Shown: positions 17,819 through 26,888, numbered from the stretch's first letter. The stretch is DNA of 64,000 bases from Sediminicola arcticus (GCF_040566695.1 NZ_JBEXAE010000009.1:1-64000), one strand, 5' to 3'. A program made the numbers and translations. The notes: generated by a model not told the origin, from the letters alone.

Positions 17819-18115
17819 TTATGCTTTTAATTTTTCCTTGCGTTTCACCAACTTTCTCTCCAATGAACTAGATGCCGCATCCACGGCCTCTTCGAAGGAT
17901 CTGCACTGTTTTTTTATTATAAATTGATCTTTGGGGACATGAACCTTAATCTCCGCAATTTTATTCTCTTTGGAACTTGTGTTCTCCACCTTAAGGTAGA
18001 CATCAGAACTGATGATCTTGTCGTAAAATAAATCTAACTTGTTCAATCTGGAATGAACGAAGTCAATAAGTTTTCCTTCCGCATTGAAATTAACGGATTG
18101 AACATTTACTTTCAT
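17819..18115 (-). CDS. hpf: Ribosome hibernation promoting factor / RaiA family
   Basis: The 98-residue protein matches the short HPF/RaiA (sigma-54 modulation) family, which binds the 30S decoding region and inactivates ribosomes in slow growth. The N-terminal MKVNVQSVNFNAEGKLIDFV and the central EIKVHVPKDQFIIKKQC fit the family's beta-alpha-beta fold. The C-terminal dimerisation domain of long HPF is absent. It lies 44 bases after xerC and before the tRNA promoter. Confidence 0.93.
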   Translation of the reverse strand: MKVNVQSVNFNAEGKLIDFVHSRLNKLDLFYDKIISSDVYLKVENTSSKENKIAEIKVHVPKDQFIIKKQCRSFEEAVDAASSSLERKLVKRKEKLKA

Positions 18116-18159
18116 AGGCTGAAAATTTAAAATTTAAACATTGAAAAAAGAATCTCGTA

Positions 18160-19050
18160 CTATTTCTTATTTCTAGGATGAGAAGTGAAATGTACTTTTT
18201 TGAGTTCGGCTATACTGTTATGGATGTAAACCTGGGTGGAGGCTAAACTTGAATGACCCAACAATTCTTTGACCGAATTTAAATCTGCACCCTTATTTAG
18301 CAAATGAGTCGCAAATGTGTGTCTTAATATATGCGGACTCTTCTTTACCTTGGAGGACACTTTACTAAAGTATCGATTTATAATTCTATAAACAAGGATT
18401 TCATATATTTTGTTGCCAGCCTTCGACAAAAAGACATATTCTCCATCCTTAATGCATTCCAAGGCATCCCTAAAGACAAAATAAGCAGTAAACAGCTCTT
18501 GAGTAGATTCCAGCAGTGGCAAAATACGCTCTTTATTTCGCTTACCAAGAACCTTTAGGGTCATCGAAGAAAAATCTACATGGACCATCTTTAAATTGAT
18601 CATTTCCGCCCTTCGCATACCCGAAGTATACAACAAGGCTACGATTAACTTATCCCTTGTACCCTCAAAATCATGGGTATATGTTGATTCCTGAAGTACA
18701 GCTTCCATTTCCAATTCAGAAAATGGTATCTCAACTTTTTTTGTAGTTTTTAAAGCAGTATGCTTAGCTAAAGGACTAGAGGATATACGTCCAATGCGTA
18801 AAAGAAATTTATAATACGCCTTTAAAGAGGCTATTTTTCGATTGATTGTCCTATTAGACACCTTGGAGTCTACCAATAGTACAATCCAACTTCTAATGAG
18901 GCTGTAATTAGCAATATCAACGTCATCCAATGAAAACTCTTTAAAACAAAACAAAGTCCACTCCTCCAAATCAGCCTTGTATGCGGTAACGGTGTGGGCC
19001 GAATATTTACGTTCTAAAGCGAGATATGACAAAAAAGACGGAACAGACAT
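18160..19050 (-). CDS. xerC: Tyrosine recombinase XerC
   Basis: The 296-residue protein has an N-terminal SAM-like core-binding domain and the C-terminal catalytic domain. All catalytic positions are visible: R146 (GMRRAE), K170, H240 and R243 (HILRHTFATHL), H266 (LLGHSS) and nucleophile Y275. Xer recombinases resolve chromosome dimers at dif. The conserved position between rpsU and hpf supports a housekeeping role rather than an integrase; no attachment-site duplication or element boundary is seen nearby. Assignment as XerC rather than XerD rests on gene context. Confidence 0.92.
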   Translation of the reverse strand: MSVPSFLSYLALERKYSAHTVTAYKADLEEWTLFCFKEFSLDDVDIANYSLIRSWIVLLVDSKVSNRTINRKIASLKAYYKFLLRIGRISSSPLAKHTALKTTKKVEIPFSELEMEAVLQESTYTHDFEGTRDKLIVALLYTSGMRRAEMINLKMVHVDFSSMTLKVLGKRNKERILPLLESTQELFTAYFVFRDALECIKDGEYVFLSKAGNKIYEILVYRIINRYFSKVSSKVKKSPHILRHTFATHLLNKGADLNSVKELLGHSSLASTQVYIHNSIAELKKVHFTSHPRNKK

Positions 19051-19100
19051 ATAACATCAGCTTTAATAGCTAAGTTACTATTTAAATGACAGGATTTTGC

Positions 19101-19138
19101 ATAAAAAAAGAGAATCCCACCAAAGGCAGGATTCTCTT
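19101..19138 (-). terminator. Intrinsic terminator of rpsU
   Basis: A 10-bp stem (19108-19117 with 19129-19138) is followed on the minus strand by a T7 run. It separates rpsU from xerC. Confidence 0.9.
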
Positions 19139-19156
19139 ATATCTCGTTCCAAGGAA

Positions 19157-19351
19157 CTATATCTCTTCTCTATCTCTAAGACCTTGGATATATTCTGCTT
19201 TTTGAACTTGAGCTCTTCGCTCTACAGAAGGCTTACTGAACGCCTGACGCTTTCTTAACTGACGCATAGTGCCAGTCTTATCAAACTTTCGCTTAAAACG
19301 CTTTAGCGGCCTATCTATATTCTCTCCTTCTTTAATTGGTATAATTAACAT
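19157..19351 (-). CDS. rpsU: 30S ribosomal protein S21
   Basis: The 64-residue bS21 begins MLIIPIKEGENIDRPLKRFK and has the Arg/Lys-rich helix typical of the family. The ATG at 19351 is fixed by a strong Shine-Dalgarno nine bases upstream; the frame stays open for another 20 codons but that segment is the leader. In Bacteroidota bS21, with bS18 and bS6, sequesters the 3' end of 16S rRNA so that most mRNAs do not use a Shine-Dalgarno, while rpsU itself has kept one. The gene is monocistronic, with its own promoter and terminator. Confidence 0.97.
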   Translation of the reverse strand: MLIIPIKEGENIDRPLKRFKRKFDKTGTMRQLRKRQAFSKPSVERRAQVQKAEYIQGLRDREEI

Positions 19352-19360
19352 AAGCTTTAA

Positions 19361-19366
19361 CCTCCT
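19361..19366 (-). promoter_or_regulatory. Strong Shine-Dalgarno of rpsU
   Basis: AGGAGG (minus strand, within AGAGAGGAGG) lies nine bases before the rpsU ATG. It is an exceptionally good Shine-Dalgarno for an organism group that normally lacks them, and it decides the start codon. Known work on Flavobacteriia supports autoregulation: when bS21 is scarce, ribosomes with a free anti-Shine-Dalgarno preferentially translate rpsU. Confidence 0.9.
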
Positions 19367-19389
19367 CTCTTTTGTGATTTTTAAGACTG

Positions 19390-19420
19390 CAAATATAGAA
19401 ACTATATTCAATTGAACAAC
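19390..19420 (-). promoter_or_regulatory. rpsU promoter
   Basis: On the minus strand GTTG (19420-19417), a 19-base spacer and TATATTTG (19397-19390) match the Bacteroidota promoter consensus. The predicted start is near 19384, giving a leader of about 33 bases that contains the Shine-Dalgarno. Confidence 0.8.
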
Positions 19421-19540
19421 CTAAATCTAAATAAAAATCTTCAACACTATTTTTTGAAAGATTTTTTAACCCTAAACCGTATTACCAAACCTGATTTGAA
19501 CAGATTTTTGAATCTTAATGAGCCTGAAAATAAAATATGT

Positions 19541-20710
19541 TTAGACAGCAGCAGGCTTATACTCCTTTTTATCTATAACCATTTTAGCAATAATTTCTCT
19601 AAGAATTTCAGATGTGCCACCTCCAATTGGCCCTAATCTGCTATCTCTAAAATTACGAGCCATAGGATAATCTTCTATATAGCCATAACCTCCTAGAAAT
19701 TGTAAACATTCATAAGCAACCTTATCAGCTATTTTGGTAGATTTCAATTTAGAAATAGTGGCCTCCTTCACAACGTATTGCCCTTTATCTAAACGATAGG
19801 CGACAGAATAATTATATTCCTTACACATATCTATATCTCCATACAAATCTGCTATTCTATGCCTTAAAGCCTGGAATTTGTCAATTGACTTCCCAAAAGC
19901 CTCTCTTTCTGACATATAATTTAATGCATATTCCAAAACATGTTCAGATCTTGCGTGGGCATTAATTCCCATAATCAAACGCTCCAATGCAAAATGTTCC
20001 ATGATATAGGAAAACCCCATGTTTTCCTCACCCATGAGATTTTCGACGGGTATTTTTACGTTATCAAAAGCTAATTCAGCAGTATCCGAAGCACGCCAAC
20101 CTAATTTATTTAATTTGTTAGCGGTTACCCCTTTACTTTGTCTATCTACGACAAAAATGCTAATTCCTTTATTACCAATAGATGGGTCGGTTTTTGCCGC
20201 AATAATCATGTAGTCAGCATAAACTCCATTTGTGATAAAGGTTTTGGAACCATTTAATACATAATGATCCCCTTCCCTAACGGCAGTTGTTCGCATAGCC
20301 GCAACATCACTACCTCCAAAAGGCTCTGTTATACACAAACAACCAATTTTTTCCCCATCAATACTTGGTCTTAAATACTTTTCTTTTATATTAGTATCGG
20401 CCTCCTTGTTCAAGTGAGTCATAGCCAAATAAGCGTGTGCCCAAATGGCAGCTGCAAATCCTCCGGAATTTACTTTTTGTAATTCCTCTAATAAAATAAC
20501 CGTGTAAAATAAGTCTAAACCTAATCCTCCATCTTCTTCTGGAGTGGCGAGACCAAAATAGCCCATATCGCCAAATTTCTTCCAAATAAACTTTTCAATG
20601 GCTCCATTCTCCTCCCATTTGTCTATGTGAGGAACAACTTCTTTTTGTAAAAAGTCTTTCAGGCTTTGCCTGAATAATTGATGTTCTTCAGTGAAGTACA
20701 TACTTTGCAT
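19541..20710 (-). CDS. Acyl-CoA dehydrogenase family protein
   Basis: The 389-residue flavoenzyme would oxidise an acyl-CoA to the enoyl-CoA with transfer of electrons to ETF. Family segments include CLCITEPFGGSDVAAMRT and SKTFITNG in the middle domain, and FGKSIDKFQALRHRIADL and QFLGGYGYIEDYPMAR in the C-terminal domain. The length is standard. M1 and M4 are both possible starts. It follows the broken comEA gene by ten bases on the same strand. The exact substrate cannot be inferred. Confidence 0.93.
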   Translation of the reverse strand: MQSMYFTEEHQLFRQSLKDFLQKEVVPHIDKWEENGAIEKFIWKKFGDMGYFGLATPEEDGGLGLDLFYTVILLEELQKVNSGGFAAAIWAHAYLAMTHLNKEADTNIKEKYLRPSIDGEKIGCLCITEPFGGSDVAAMRTTAVREGDHYVLNGSKTFITNGVYADYMIIAAKTDPSIGNKGISIFVVDRQSKGVTANKLNKLGWRASDTAELAFDNVKIPVENLMGEENMGFSYIMEHFALERLIMGINAHARSEHVLEYALNYMSEREAFGKSIDKFQALRHRIADLYGDIDMCKEYNYSVAYRLDKGQYVVKEATISKLKSTKIADKVAYECLQFLGGYGYIEDYPMARNFRDSRLGPIGGGTSEILREIIAKMVIDKKEYKPAAV

Positions 20711-20720
20711 AGCTTTTTTT

Positions 20721-21599
20721 TTATAATGACAAATATAATTTAATTAAATCAATCTTATCCGCAGGAAAACCTTGTATTTCTGTTAATTCCTCAAAACTAG
20801 TGATGACACCTTTTCTTTCTCGATAAGCCACAATAGCCTTGGACAAGGTATAGGGAATATATATCAATTAGGCCAACTCATCGCTTGAAGCCGAATTGAC
20901 ATTAATTTTAGTGATTTGTGGTTTGCTCAAAAGTACAAACTTAGCCAACACCCTACCCGCCGCCTCTTTCTCCAGGCCGTAAACATGATAAAGCTGGTCT
21001 TCTTCCAAAAAGCCTCCCAAGCGATCCTGAAATTTTATGATTCGTACGGAGAGCTTATCCCCAATTCCACGAACTATTTTTAATTCTTCGGACGAAACCG
21101 AATTGAGATCTCCTACAGGGATAGCCTTATTAAAATTGGAAGCGACCTCTTTATTCATTTTGGCCAATGGCGAAGAGGTTGCTTTTTCCTTTGTCCATTC
21201 CGGAAACTTAAAGAAGGGTGAAATCTTGTTCAACAAGGAGTCACCAATTTCTGTTACCTGTTGAAAATGAAAAGTCGTATTACCATATTTTCCTTGGGCC
21301 CTATAATCATGTAGCCTATCAATCTCATCAACACTCATGCCGAGTGCATAGCCCTTGTAATCATTTATAAAATTTGGATTAAAGGGATAAAAGTTTAAAG
21401 TATCCTTAACCGATTTTAAAGTCTCCATCTTCTCTTGTAAATCCGTATCAATTACGATAAACTGCTCCACTTGGGCAGGGTAAACCTTGAGATAGAAATA
21501 GCCTACTTGGAGAAGAACAATGAGCGCAAGCAAAAAGAACATCCCACTTCGTTCTTGTTTATTGAACCTAAAATGGGATGTTCTATCTTTTTTTCTCAA
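20721..21599 (-). pseudogene. comEA-like helix-hairpin-helix protein with in-frame stop
   Basis: The frame starts at 21599 (MRKKDRTSHFRFNKQERSG), has one membrane segment (about residues 18-37) and then repeated helix-hairpin-helix DNA-binding motifs (ELKIVRGIGDKLSVRII). A TAA at 20870-20868 (codon 244) interrupts it. Beyond the stop the same frame continues for 48 codons with clear family sequence (IPYTLSKAIVAYRERKG, then FEELTEIQGFPADKI) to a second TAA at 20723-20721. The whole is exactly 293 codons, so the lesion is a single nonsense change, possibly CAA to TAA. The truncated 243-residue product might still fold. ComEA-type proteins bind DNA during competence. A sequencing error cannot be excluded. 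Confidence 0.85.
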
Positions 21600-21612
21600 A
21601 GTACATACCTTA

Positions 21613-21765
21613 TTATTCTTGCCTAATTACCTCATCGTCATTATCGGAATACGAATCTGGTTCTGGCTTTGGAGCAATAGTCAATACCTTATAAAAAAAG
21701 TACCCAGCAAAGAATATTACAATTCCTTGGGCTAAAAACATAACAATTAAAGCTGATGTGTTCAT
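21613..21765 (-). CDS. Small membrane subunit of NSS transporter (MetS-like)
   Basis: This 50-residue protein begins MNTSALIVMFLAQGIVIFF, forms one transmembrane helix and ends in an acidic tail (SDNDDEVIRQE). Its ATG at 21765 overlaps the TGA of the upstream symporter (ATGA overlap), a strong sign of translational coupling. Small single-span proteins encoded next to neurotransmitter:sodium symporter genes are known, the best characterised being MetS of the MetPS methionine transporter of Corynebacterium. The same accessory role is inferred from size, topology and overlap. Confidence 0.85.
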   Translation of the reverse strand: MNTSALIVMFLAQGIVIFFAGYFFYKVLTIAPKPEPDSYSDNDDEVIRQE

Positions 21766-23576
21766 AATGTGGCCCTCCCCTCTCTTTTGCGTTTGTTATA
21801 AGCTAAATATACTAAAAATGCAATAAATGCAAACATGGCAAGTAACATGGTTCTACCAATATTCTTGTAAAATACTTTATTGGTAAACGAGCCTTTGGCA
21901 ATGACATCGCCGGGTTTGATTATATCTCCTACTTTTACAACTGTTCTTTGATCATCTTTAAATAAATACGATCTAAAATCGATAAATTTTTCCTCAATGG
22001 AGACCTCATTCACTTTATCATAGCGTTTTCTGGTATTTTCAAAGGAAAATTTAACCTCTTGTGGTTTAACTTCTTCTACTGTACCTATCGAAGTTCCTTT
22101 TCCATCAAATTTTTCCGCATAGTATTCGTCTGCAAAAGAAGTGCTATTGTACGTATCCTTGTGAAGAATATTATCTACCATACTAGGGATACTTGCCAAA
22201 AAGACCCACCCTAATAATACAGGCGTTACAAATTTGATAATAAATTTATATACCAAGGGAATCTTTATATCGGCCCCAGTGTTTATCTCCTTCCATCCTT
22301 TTTCCATTCCGAAAATCCAAGCGAATAGGATTACTTCAAAGAAAGCAAACACCACCAAACTAACTGTACCTCCCCAGTAATCATAGTCATCAAATACCCC
22401 CTCTTGATAAAAAAATACGGTTGGCAATCCCATCAACAGGGCTAAAGCCCCAAAAGACCAAGCCCCTTTTTTCTGTCCCCATCCAAACTCATCCCTCATA
22501 AAACCAATCCATGGTGTTCCCATGGCAAGAGAACTTGTAATACCAGCGAAAAACAACAATCCAAACCACATCACCCCTGCCACTGCGGCTAAAATTGGGC
22601 CCCATTGTTGAAATAGGTATGGCATGGTCTGAAACGCCATTCCAAAACCTGCATTATTAATGACCCAATCCAATCCTAAATAACCCGCTGCAATTGGAAT
22701 AACAATGGCACTACCAAGCACAACTTCCACAAAACCATTCATGAAACCGGCGGAGACAGCATTTAAAGCAATATCGTCCTTACTATTTACGTATGATGCA
22801 TAACAGTGAATTGTTCCCATACCTACAGAAAGCGTAAAGAAAATTTGTCCGGCCGCTGCCAACCAAACCTTAGGATTTAGTAAGGTATCATATTGCGGAG
22901 TCCAAAGAAAATTTAAACCGTCCCAGGCATTTGCGTCTGGAAAAAGATCAGAAGCTCCTGTTGTTCCAAGGGTATATCCGCGGATCGCAAGAAATACCCC
23001 AAATAAAATTAAAAGCGGCATCCCAATCTTGGCTACCTTTTCAACGCCACCCAATCCTTTAGAAAGGATATAGGTATTCAATGACAGACAAAGCACATAA
23101 AACACAATAGCTTCGTAGGGAATTCCTGTGGTACTTTGAGCCACATCTACGTAGGAATTAAAAAATCCGGCTACTTCCCCTTGGGACATTCCTCCAAAAG
23201 TACCTACTATGGAATGATAGACATAGGACAATGTCCAAGATTCAATATAGGCATAATAAGCTACAATGGCTAGGTTGGTGAAAATACCGAAGACCCCGAT
23301 ATACTTTAAAATCGGCCCCTTAACCATAGAGTCAAAGATATAGGGCGTGCTATGATTGCCAAATTTACCACCATAACGTCCAGAGGACCACTCTATAAAC
23401 AATAAGGGGATCCCCATTAATAAAAAACAAACCAAATATGGAATGATAAATGCACCCCCTCCATTTTGTACAGCCTGTACCGGAAAGCGGAGGAAGTTAC
23501 CCAATCCTACAGCATTTCCTGCCATTGCTAAAATTAGCCCCATCCTGGAGCCCCAAGAATCTGATGTTTTTGCCAT
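21762..23576 (-). CDS. Neurotransmitter:sodium symporter (NSS/SNF) family transporter
   Basis: The 604-residue protein begins SDSWGSRMGLILAMAGNAVG, the NSS signature with the Na+-site segment in TM1, and has the usual series of transmembrane helices. NSS members take up amino acids or related solutes with sodium; the substrate is unknown. Between the last helices there is an unusually long hydrophilic insert (about residues 465-575) containing VVKVGDIIKPGDVIAKG, a lipoyl-hammerhead-like pattern, before a final membrane helix. It is translationally coupled to the MetS-like small protein. Confidence 0.92.
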   Translation of the reverse strand: MAKTSDSWGSRMGLILAMAGNAVGLGNFLRFPVQAVQNGGGAFIIPYLVCFLLMGIPLLFIEWSSGRYGGKFGNHSTPYIFDSMVKGPILKYIGVFGIFTNLAIVAYYAYIESWTLSYVYHSIVGTFGGMSQGEVAGFFNSYVDVAQSTTGIPYEAIVFYVLCLSLNTYILSKGLGGVEKVAKIGMPLLILFGVFLAIRGYTLGTTGASDLFPDANAWDGLNFLWTPQYDTLLNPKVWLAAAGQIFFTLSVGMGTIHCYASYVNSKDDIALNAVSAGFMNGFVEVVLGSAIVIPIAAGYLGLDWVINNAGFGMAFQTMPYLFQQWGPILAAVAGVMWFGLLFFAGITSSLAMGTPWIGFMRDEFGWGQKKGAWSFGALALLMGLPTVFFYQEGVFDDYDYWGGTVSLVVFAFFEVILFAWIFGMEKGWKEINTGADIKIPLVYKFIIKFVTPVLLGWVFLASIPSMVDNILHKDTYNSTSFADEYYAEKFDGKGTSIGTVEEVKPQEVKFSFENTRKRYDKVNEVSIEEKFIDFRSYLFKDDQRTVVKVGDIIKPGDVIAKGSFTNKVFYKNIGRTMLLAMFAFIAFLVYLAYNKRKREGRATL

Positions 23577-23661
23577 GATGTCAAGGTTAAATCTTAGATC
23601 TATTTAACCGGCACGAAATATCGTAAAAAAAAGAACACGTTAATGGAAATAATTAATACAG

Positions 23662-23707
23662 AAAATCCCGTTTAAATTGCTCGGAAAAACAACTTAAACG
23701 GGACTTT
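23662..23707 (-). terminator. Terminator of the AGCS symporter gene
   Basis: TCCCGTTTAA (23666-23675) pairs with TTAAACGGGA (23694-23703), a perfect 10-bp stem with an 18-base loop. On the minus strand it is followed by TTTT. It lies 22 bases after the AGCS stop. Confidence 0.75.
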
Positions 23708-23725
23708 TAAAGACTCTTATTTTTT

Positions 23726-25792
23726 TTACTTAACCTCTTGTTTTTTAAATAGTTTATTCGCTTTTAAATCAACCCAATACTTGTTCAGATCAGTTTTTAC
23801 TTCCCCTGACATGATATACAAACCTATAATATTAGGGAAAGACATTGCTAATATCATCATATCGGAAAAATCTAACACCGCTCCCAAACTCACTGAAGCA
23901 CCAATAACAACAAATACCAAGAATAACATTTTATACGCATATTCCGTTTTCTTGCTTTTTCCAAATAAATAGGTCCAAGCTCTCATCCCATAATACGACC
24001 ATGAGATCATAGTAGAAAATGCAAAAAGAAATACTGCCAAGGCCAATACGTAAGGGAACCAAGAAATTTGGCTTCCAAAGGCATCAGATGTCAATTGAGC
24101 ACCCGCCATTCCTTCTACCTCATGCATCCCAGTAAAGATGAGTACTAAGGCAGTTAAGGTACACACCACTACAGTGTCTATAAAAGGCTCTAAAAGAGCT
24201 ACAAAACCTTCCGAAGGAGGGTGGTTTGTCTTAGCTGTACTATGTGCAATAGCTGCAGAACCTACCCCGGCCTCATTGGAGAAAGCCGCTCGTTGAAATC
24301 CTACGATCAACACACCAACGACGCCACCTTTAAGTGCACTTGGACTAAAAGCACCATCTACAATCGCAGAAAATGCAGGCCCAATATTTTCAATATTCAT
24401 TATAATTACCGCCAAAGCGGCAACAATGTAGACGGAAGCCATGATTGGGACAACTCTTCCTGTAACTTTGGCAATGCTATTGATTCCTCCAATAATCACC
24501 ACTCCAACAAGAATTGCGGTTATAACTCCAAACCAAAATCCGTTTCCTTGTAGTGCAGGAAATTGTCCAGATAATTGTTCAAATGACTGATTGGCTTGAA
24601 ACATATTACCTCCACCAAAGGAAGCACCTACGGCAAGTACGGCAAATACTGCTGCCAATACTTTTCCAAAGCCTTTCATATTTCTTTTTTCAAGACCATA
24701 TCTCAAATAATTCATTGGTCCACCAAAGACACGTCCATCGGGAAGGATATTCCTATACTTAACCCCTAAGGTACACTCAACAAATTTTGAAGACATTCCC
24801 AATAGTCCGCATACGATCATCCAAAATGTAGCTCCCGCACCCCCTAAAGAGACTGCAACCCCTACTCCTGCAATATTTCCCAATCCTACGGTACCTGATA
24901 CTGCAGTAGCCAAGGCTTGAAAATGCGTTACTTGCCCAGGAGCATCAGGATCGTCGTATTTCCCTCTAGCCAAATCCAAGGAATGTCTAAAGCCTCTTAT
25001 ATTAATAAAGCCCATTCTTAAGGTAAAGAACAATGCACCCAATACCAACCATATCACTATAAAAGGAATTCCTTTTTCTTGCGGATCCCCATTAGGATGT
25101 CTTATTATTTCTGGACTGTCGTATTTAATAGAAGCCAAATAATGGGCTCCTTGTTTTATAACGTCTTCTTGGTTATTAGAATCATAGATAACCCCTCCTT
25201 CTTTGACTAAATATTTTAAACTTCCGTTAACAGGTGAGTTCACTGTTTCTGCAGCCCCTCCATTTCTGGAAACAATTGCAACTGCATCACCTTTTTTTAC
25301 CTTAGCTCCTTCAGGCTTTAGCCATTCCTTAAGTACAAATTTATCATTCGCTTCTGGCGACCAACCCGGAGCTCCTATTCTTTTTACATCAGCATATATC
25401 ACTGGATCATAAATACCAATCGCAGCAAAAGGATCCCAAAAGAGCACAGATCCTAGAGCACTAACTGCAGGAGTCATTGCCCCATTGAAAACTTCTGTGA
25501 TTTCTTGAGTTGGTACCTTATATTCTTTTGAAACAGACAATCCATTGGAATCGGTTATTGTCACATCATAGGTTAGACCTTCTACTAAACCACTTGCTCT
25601 GTTCGAGGACAGCGGGGTTGCTTGGTTGCTCCACTTATACGTGTAAGGCTCTGTTCCCCCTTCTACTTCGAGTTCAATAACACCATCATTGATGTTTGTT
25701 GATGGGTTTAAAAGTTTATGTTTTACTGTAAGTTCTTGAGAAAAAACTGCTATAGTAAGCAGCATAAAAATGGAAGATATATATTTCTTCAT
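23726..25792 (-). CDS. Sodium:alanine symporter (AGCS) family with periplasmic N-terminal extension
   Basis: Starting at the ATG at 25792 the protein has 688 residues: a signal peptide (MKKYISSIFMLLTIAVFSQ), an Ig-like SprB-type repeat (GGTEPYTYKWSNQ, TYDVTITDSNG), a lipoyl/biotinyl-like segment (LKPEGAKVKKGDAVAIVSRN), and then the AGCS transporter core (about residues 240-680) with ATAVSGTVGLGNIAGVGVAV and FSNEAGVGSAAIAH. Ordinary AGCS transporters lack the first 230 or so residues. AGCS proteins import alanine or glycine with Na+; the substrate here is not known. An in-frame TTG further upstream is a less likely start. Confidence 0.92.
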   Translation of the reverse strand: MKKYISSIFMLLTIAVFSQELTVKHKLLNPSTNINDGVIELEVEGGTEPYTYKWSNQATPLSSNRASGLVEGLTYDVTITDSNGLSVSKEYKVPTQEITEVFNGAMTPAVSALGSVLFWDPFAAIGIYDPVIYADVKRIGAPGWSPEANDKFVLKEWLKPEGAKVKKGDAVAIVSRNGGAAETVNSPVNGSLKYLVKEGGVIYDSNNQEDVIKQGAHYLASIKYDSPEIIRHPNGDPQEKGIPFIVIWLVLGALFFTLRMGFINIRGFRHSLDLARGKYDDPDAPGQVTHFQALATAVSGTVGLGNIAGVGVAVSLGGAGATFWMIVCGLLGMSSKFVECTLGVKYRNILPDGRVFGGPMNYLRYGLEKRNMKGFGKVLAAVFAVLAVGASFGGGNMFQANQSFEQLSGQFPALQGNGFWFGVITAILVGVVIIGGINSIAKVTGRVVPIMASVYIVAALAVIIMNIENIGPAFSAIVDGAFSPSALKGGVVGVLIVGFQRAAFSNEAGVGSAAIAHSTAKTNHPPSEGFVALLEPFIDTVVVCTLTALVLIFTGMHEVEGMAGAQLTSDAFGSQISWFPYVLALAVFLFAFSTMISWSYYGMRAWTYLFGKSKKTEYAYKMLFLVFVVIGASVSLGAVLDFSDMMILAMSFPNIIGLYIMSGEVKTDLNKYWVDLKANKLFKKQEVK

Positions 25793-25878
25793 AAGAAATT
25801 TATGTTGGTATGATTTTATTAAGGATTGGCAATATCTTAAAAAAAATCCTCGCAATCAAGTATTCCATTAAAATATCA

Positions 25879-26886
25879 TCAGTCAATATGGAACATTTCA
25901 TTCAATTTCTTAATTTGTTCCGGCCGTCCCAATACAATTACCTTACTTTTTGGCTGCATTTGCAAATCTGCTTCGGGGTTAATGATGTAATTACCATTAG
26001 GCTCAATATATCCAATTATGGTACACCCCGTCTTTTTCCTCAAGTCCAAATCCCTCAAGGAATAACCTTCTACCTCATCGGAGAAATTCTCAATGGCGAT
26101 CTCTTCCAAGTTGGTTGTGTGTTCACCTTCCATGGATAATTTATCCATAAAAGTGATCAAATCTGGCATGACAACCAAAGAGGCCATATGGTTTCCACCG
26201 ATCTTGTCAGGCATAATAACCTTATCGGCTCCCGCCAATACCAGCTTTTTTTGAGAGGTGGCCAAGGAGGCTCGACTTATAATAAATAGTTTTTTATTCA
26301 GCTGTCTTGCCGATAGTACCACGAATAGATTGGCTGCGTCATCCGGCATTGCTGTGATTAAATATTGTGCCTTTTCAACGCCAGCCTCTTTTAACACCTC
26401 ATCGTCAATAGCATCGCCCTCTACAAAAAGAATGTCGTTTTCATATTTTTCTATGACCTCCTTATCCTTCTCCACAACAACAAAGGCCCTTTTATACGCG
26501 CTAAGTCGCTCTATGGCCTGCATCCCATTTCTACCGAAACCACAAACAATGACATGGTTGGACAAACTATTGATTTTTTGTTTCACTTTTTTCTTTTTTA
26601 AAATTTGAAGAGAATTCCTTCCTAAAATATATTCGGTTATTACGGAAATGGCAAATGCAAAGATAAAAACACTTGAAATGATTAGAAAGACCGTGAAAAT
26701 TTTGGCCACTGTATCCAAAGGCTTTACTTCGGAAAAACCAACCGTAGTTACTGTGATGACTGTCATATAAAATGCATCTAGCCAATTATAATCCGACAAA
26801 TACCTATACCCTAATATCCCAGTAAACAATACACCAAGCACCATTACCAATGCCAAATATATTTTAGAACGAAAAAGTTTAATCAT
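25879..26886 (-). CDS. Two-TM potassium channel with RCK (TrkA-N) domain
   Basis: The 335-residue protein has TM1 (about 8-28), a pore loop with filter TTVGFSE (47-53), TM2 (about 62-85), and a cytoplasmic RCK domain with the Rossmann motif HVIVCGFGRNG (111-121) and a TrkA-C-like end. It belongs to the MthK-like class of ligand-gated K+ channels. The filter has Phe in place of Tyr and lacks the usual GD after it. It starts two bases after the pspC-like stop and is probably co-transcribed with it. Confidence 0.9.
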   Translation of the reverse strand: MIKLFRSKIYLALVMVLGVLFTGILGYRYLSDYNWLDAFYMTVITVTTVGFSEVKPLDTVAKIFTVFLIISSVFIFAFAISVITEYILGRNSLQILKKKKVKQKINSLSNHVIVCGFGRNGMQAIERLSAYKRAFVVVEKDKEVIEKYENDILFVEGDAIDDEVLKEAGVEKAQYLITAMPDDAANLFVVLSARQLNKKLFIISRASLATSQKKLVLAGADKVIMPDKIGGNHMASLVVMPDLITFMDKLSMEGEHTTNLEEIAIENFSDEVEGYSLRDLDLRKKTGCTIIGYIEPNGNYIINPEADLQMQPKSKVIVLGRPEQIKKLNEMFHID

Positions 26887-26888
26887 AG

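Noticed and set aside
18160..19050. Tyrosine recombinase as a sign of an integrated element beside tRNA genes
   Set aside because: Gene order rpsU-xerC-hpf-tRNA is the normal housekeeping layout; no attachment-site repeats or foreign genes are present.
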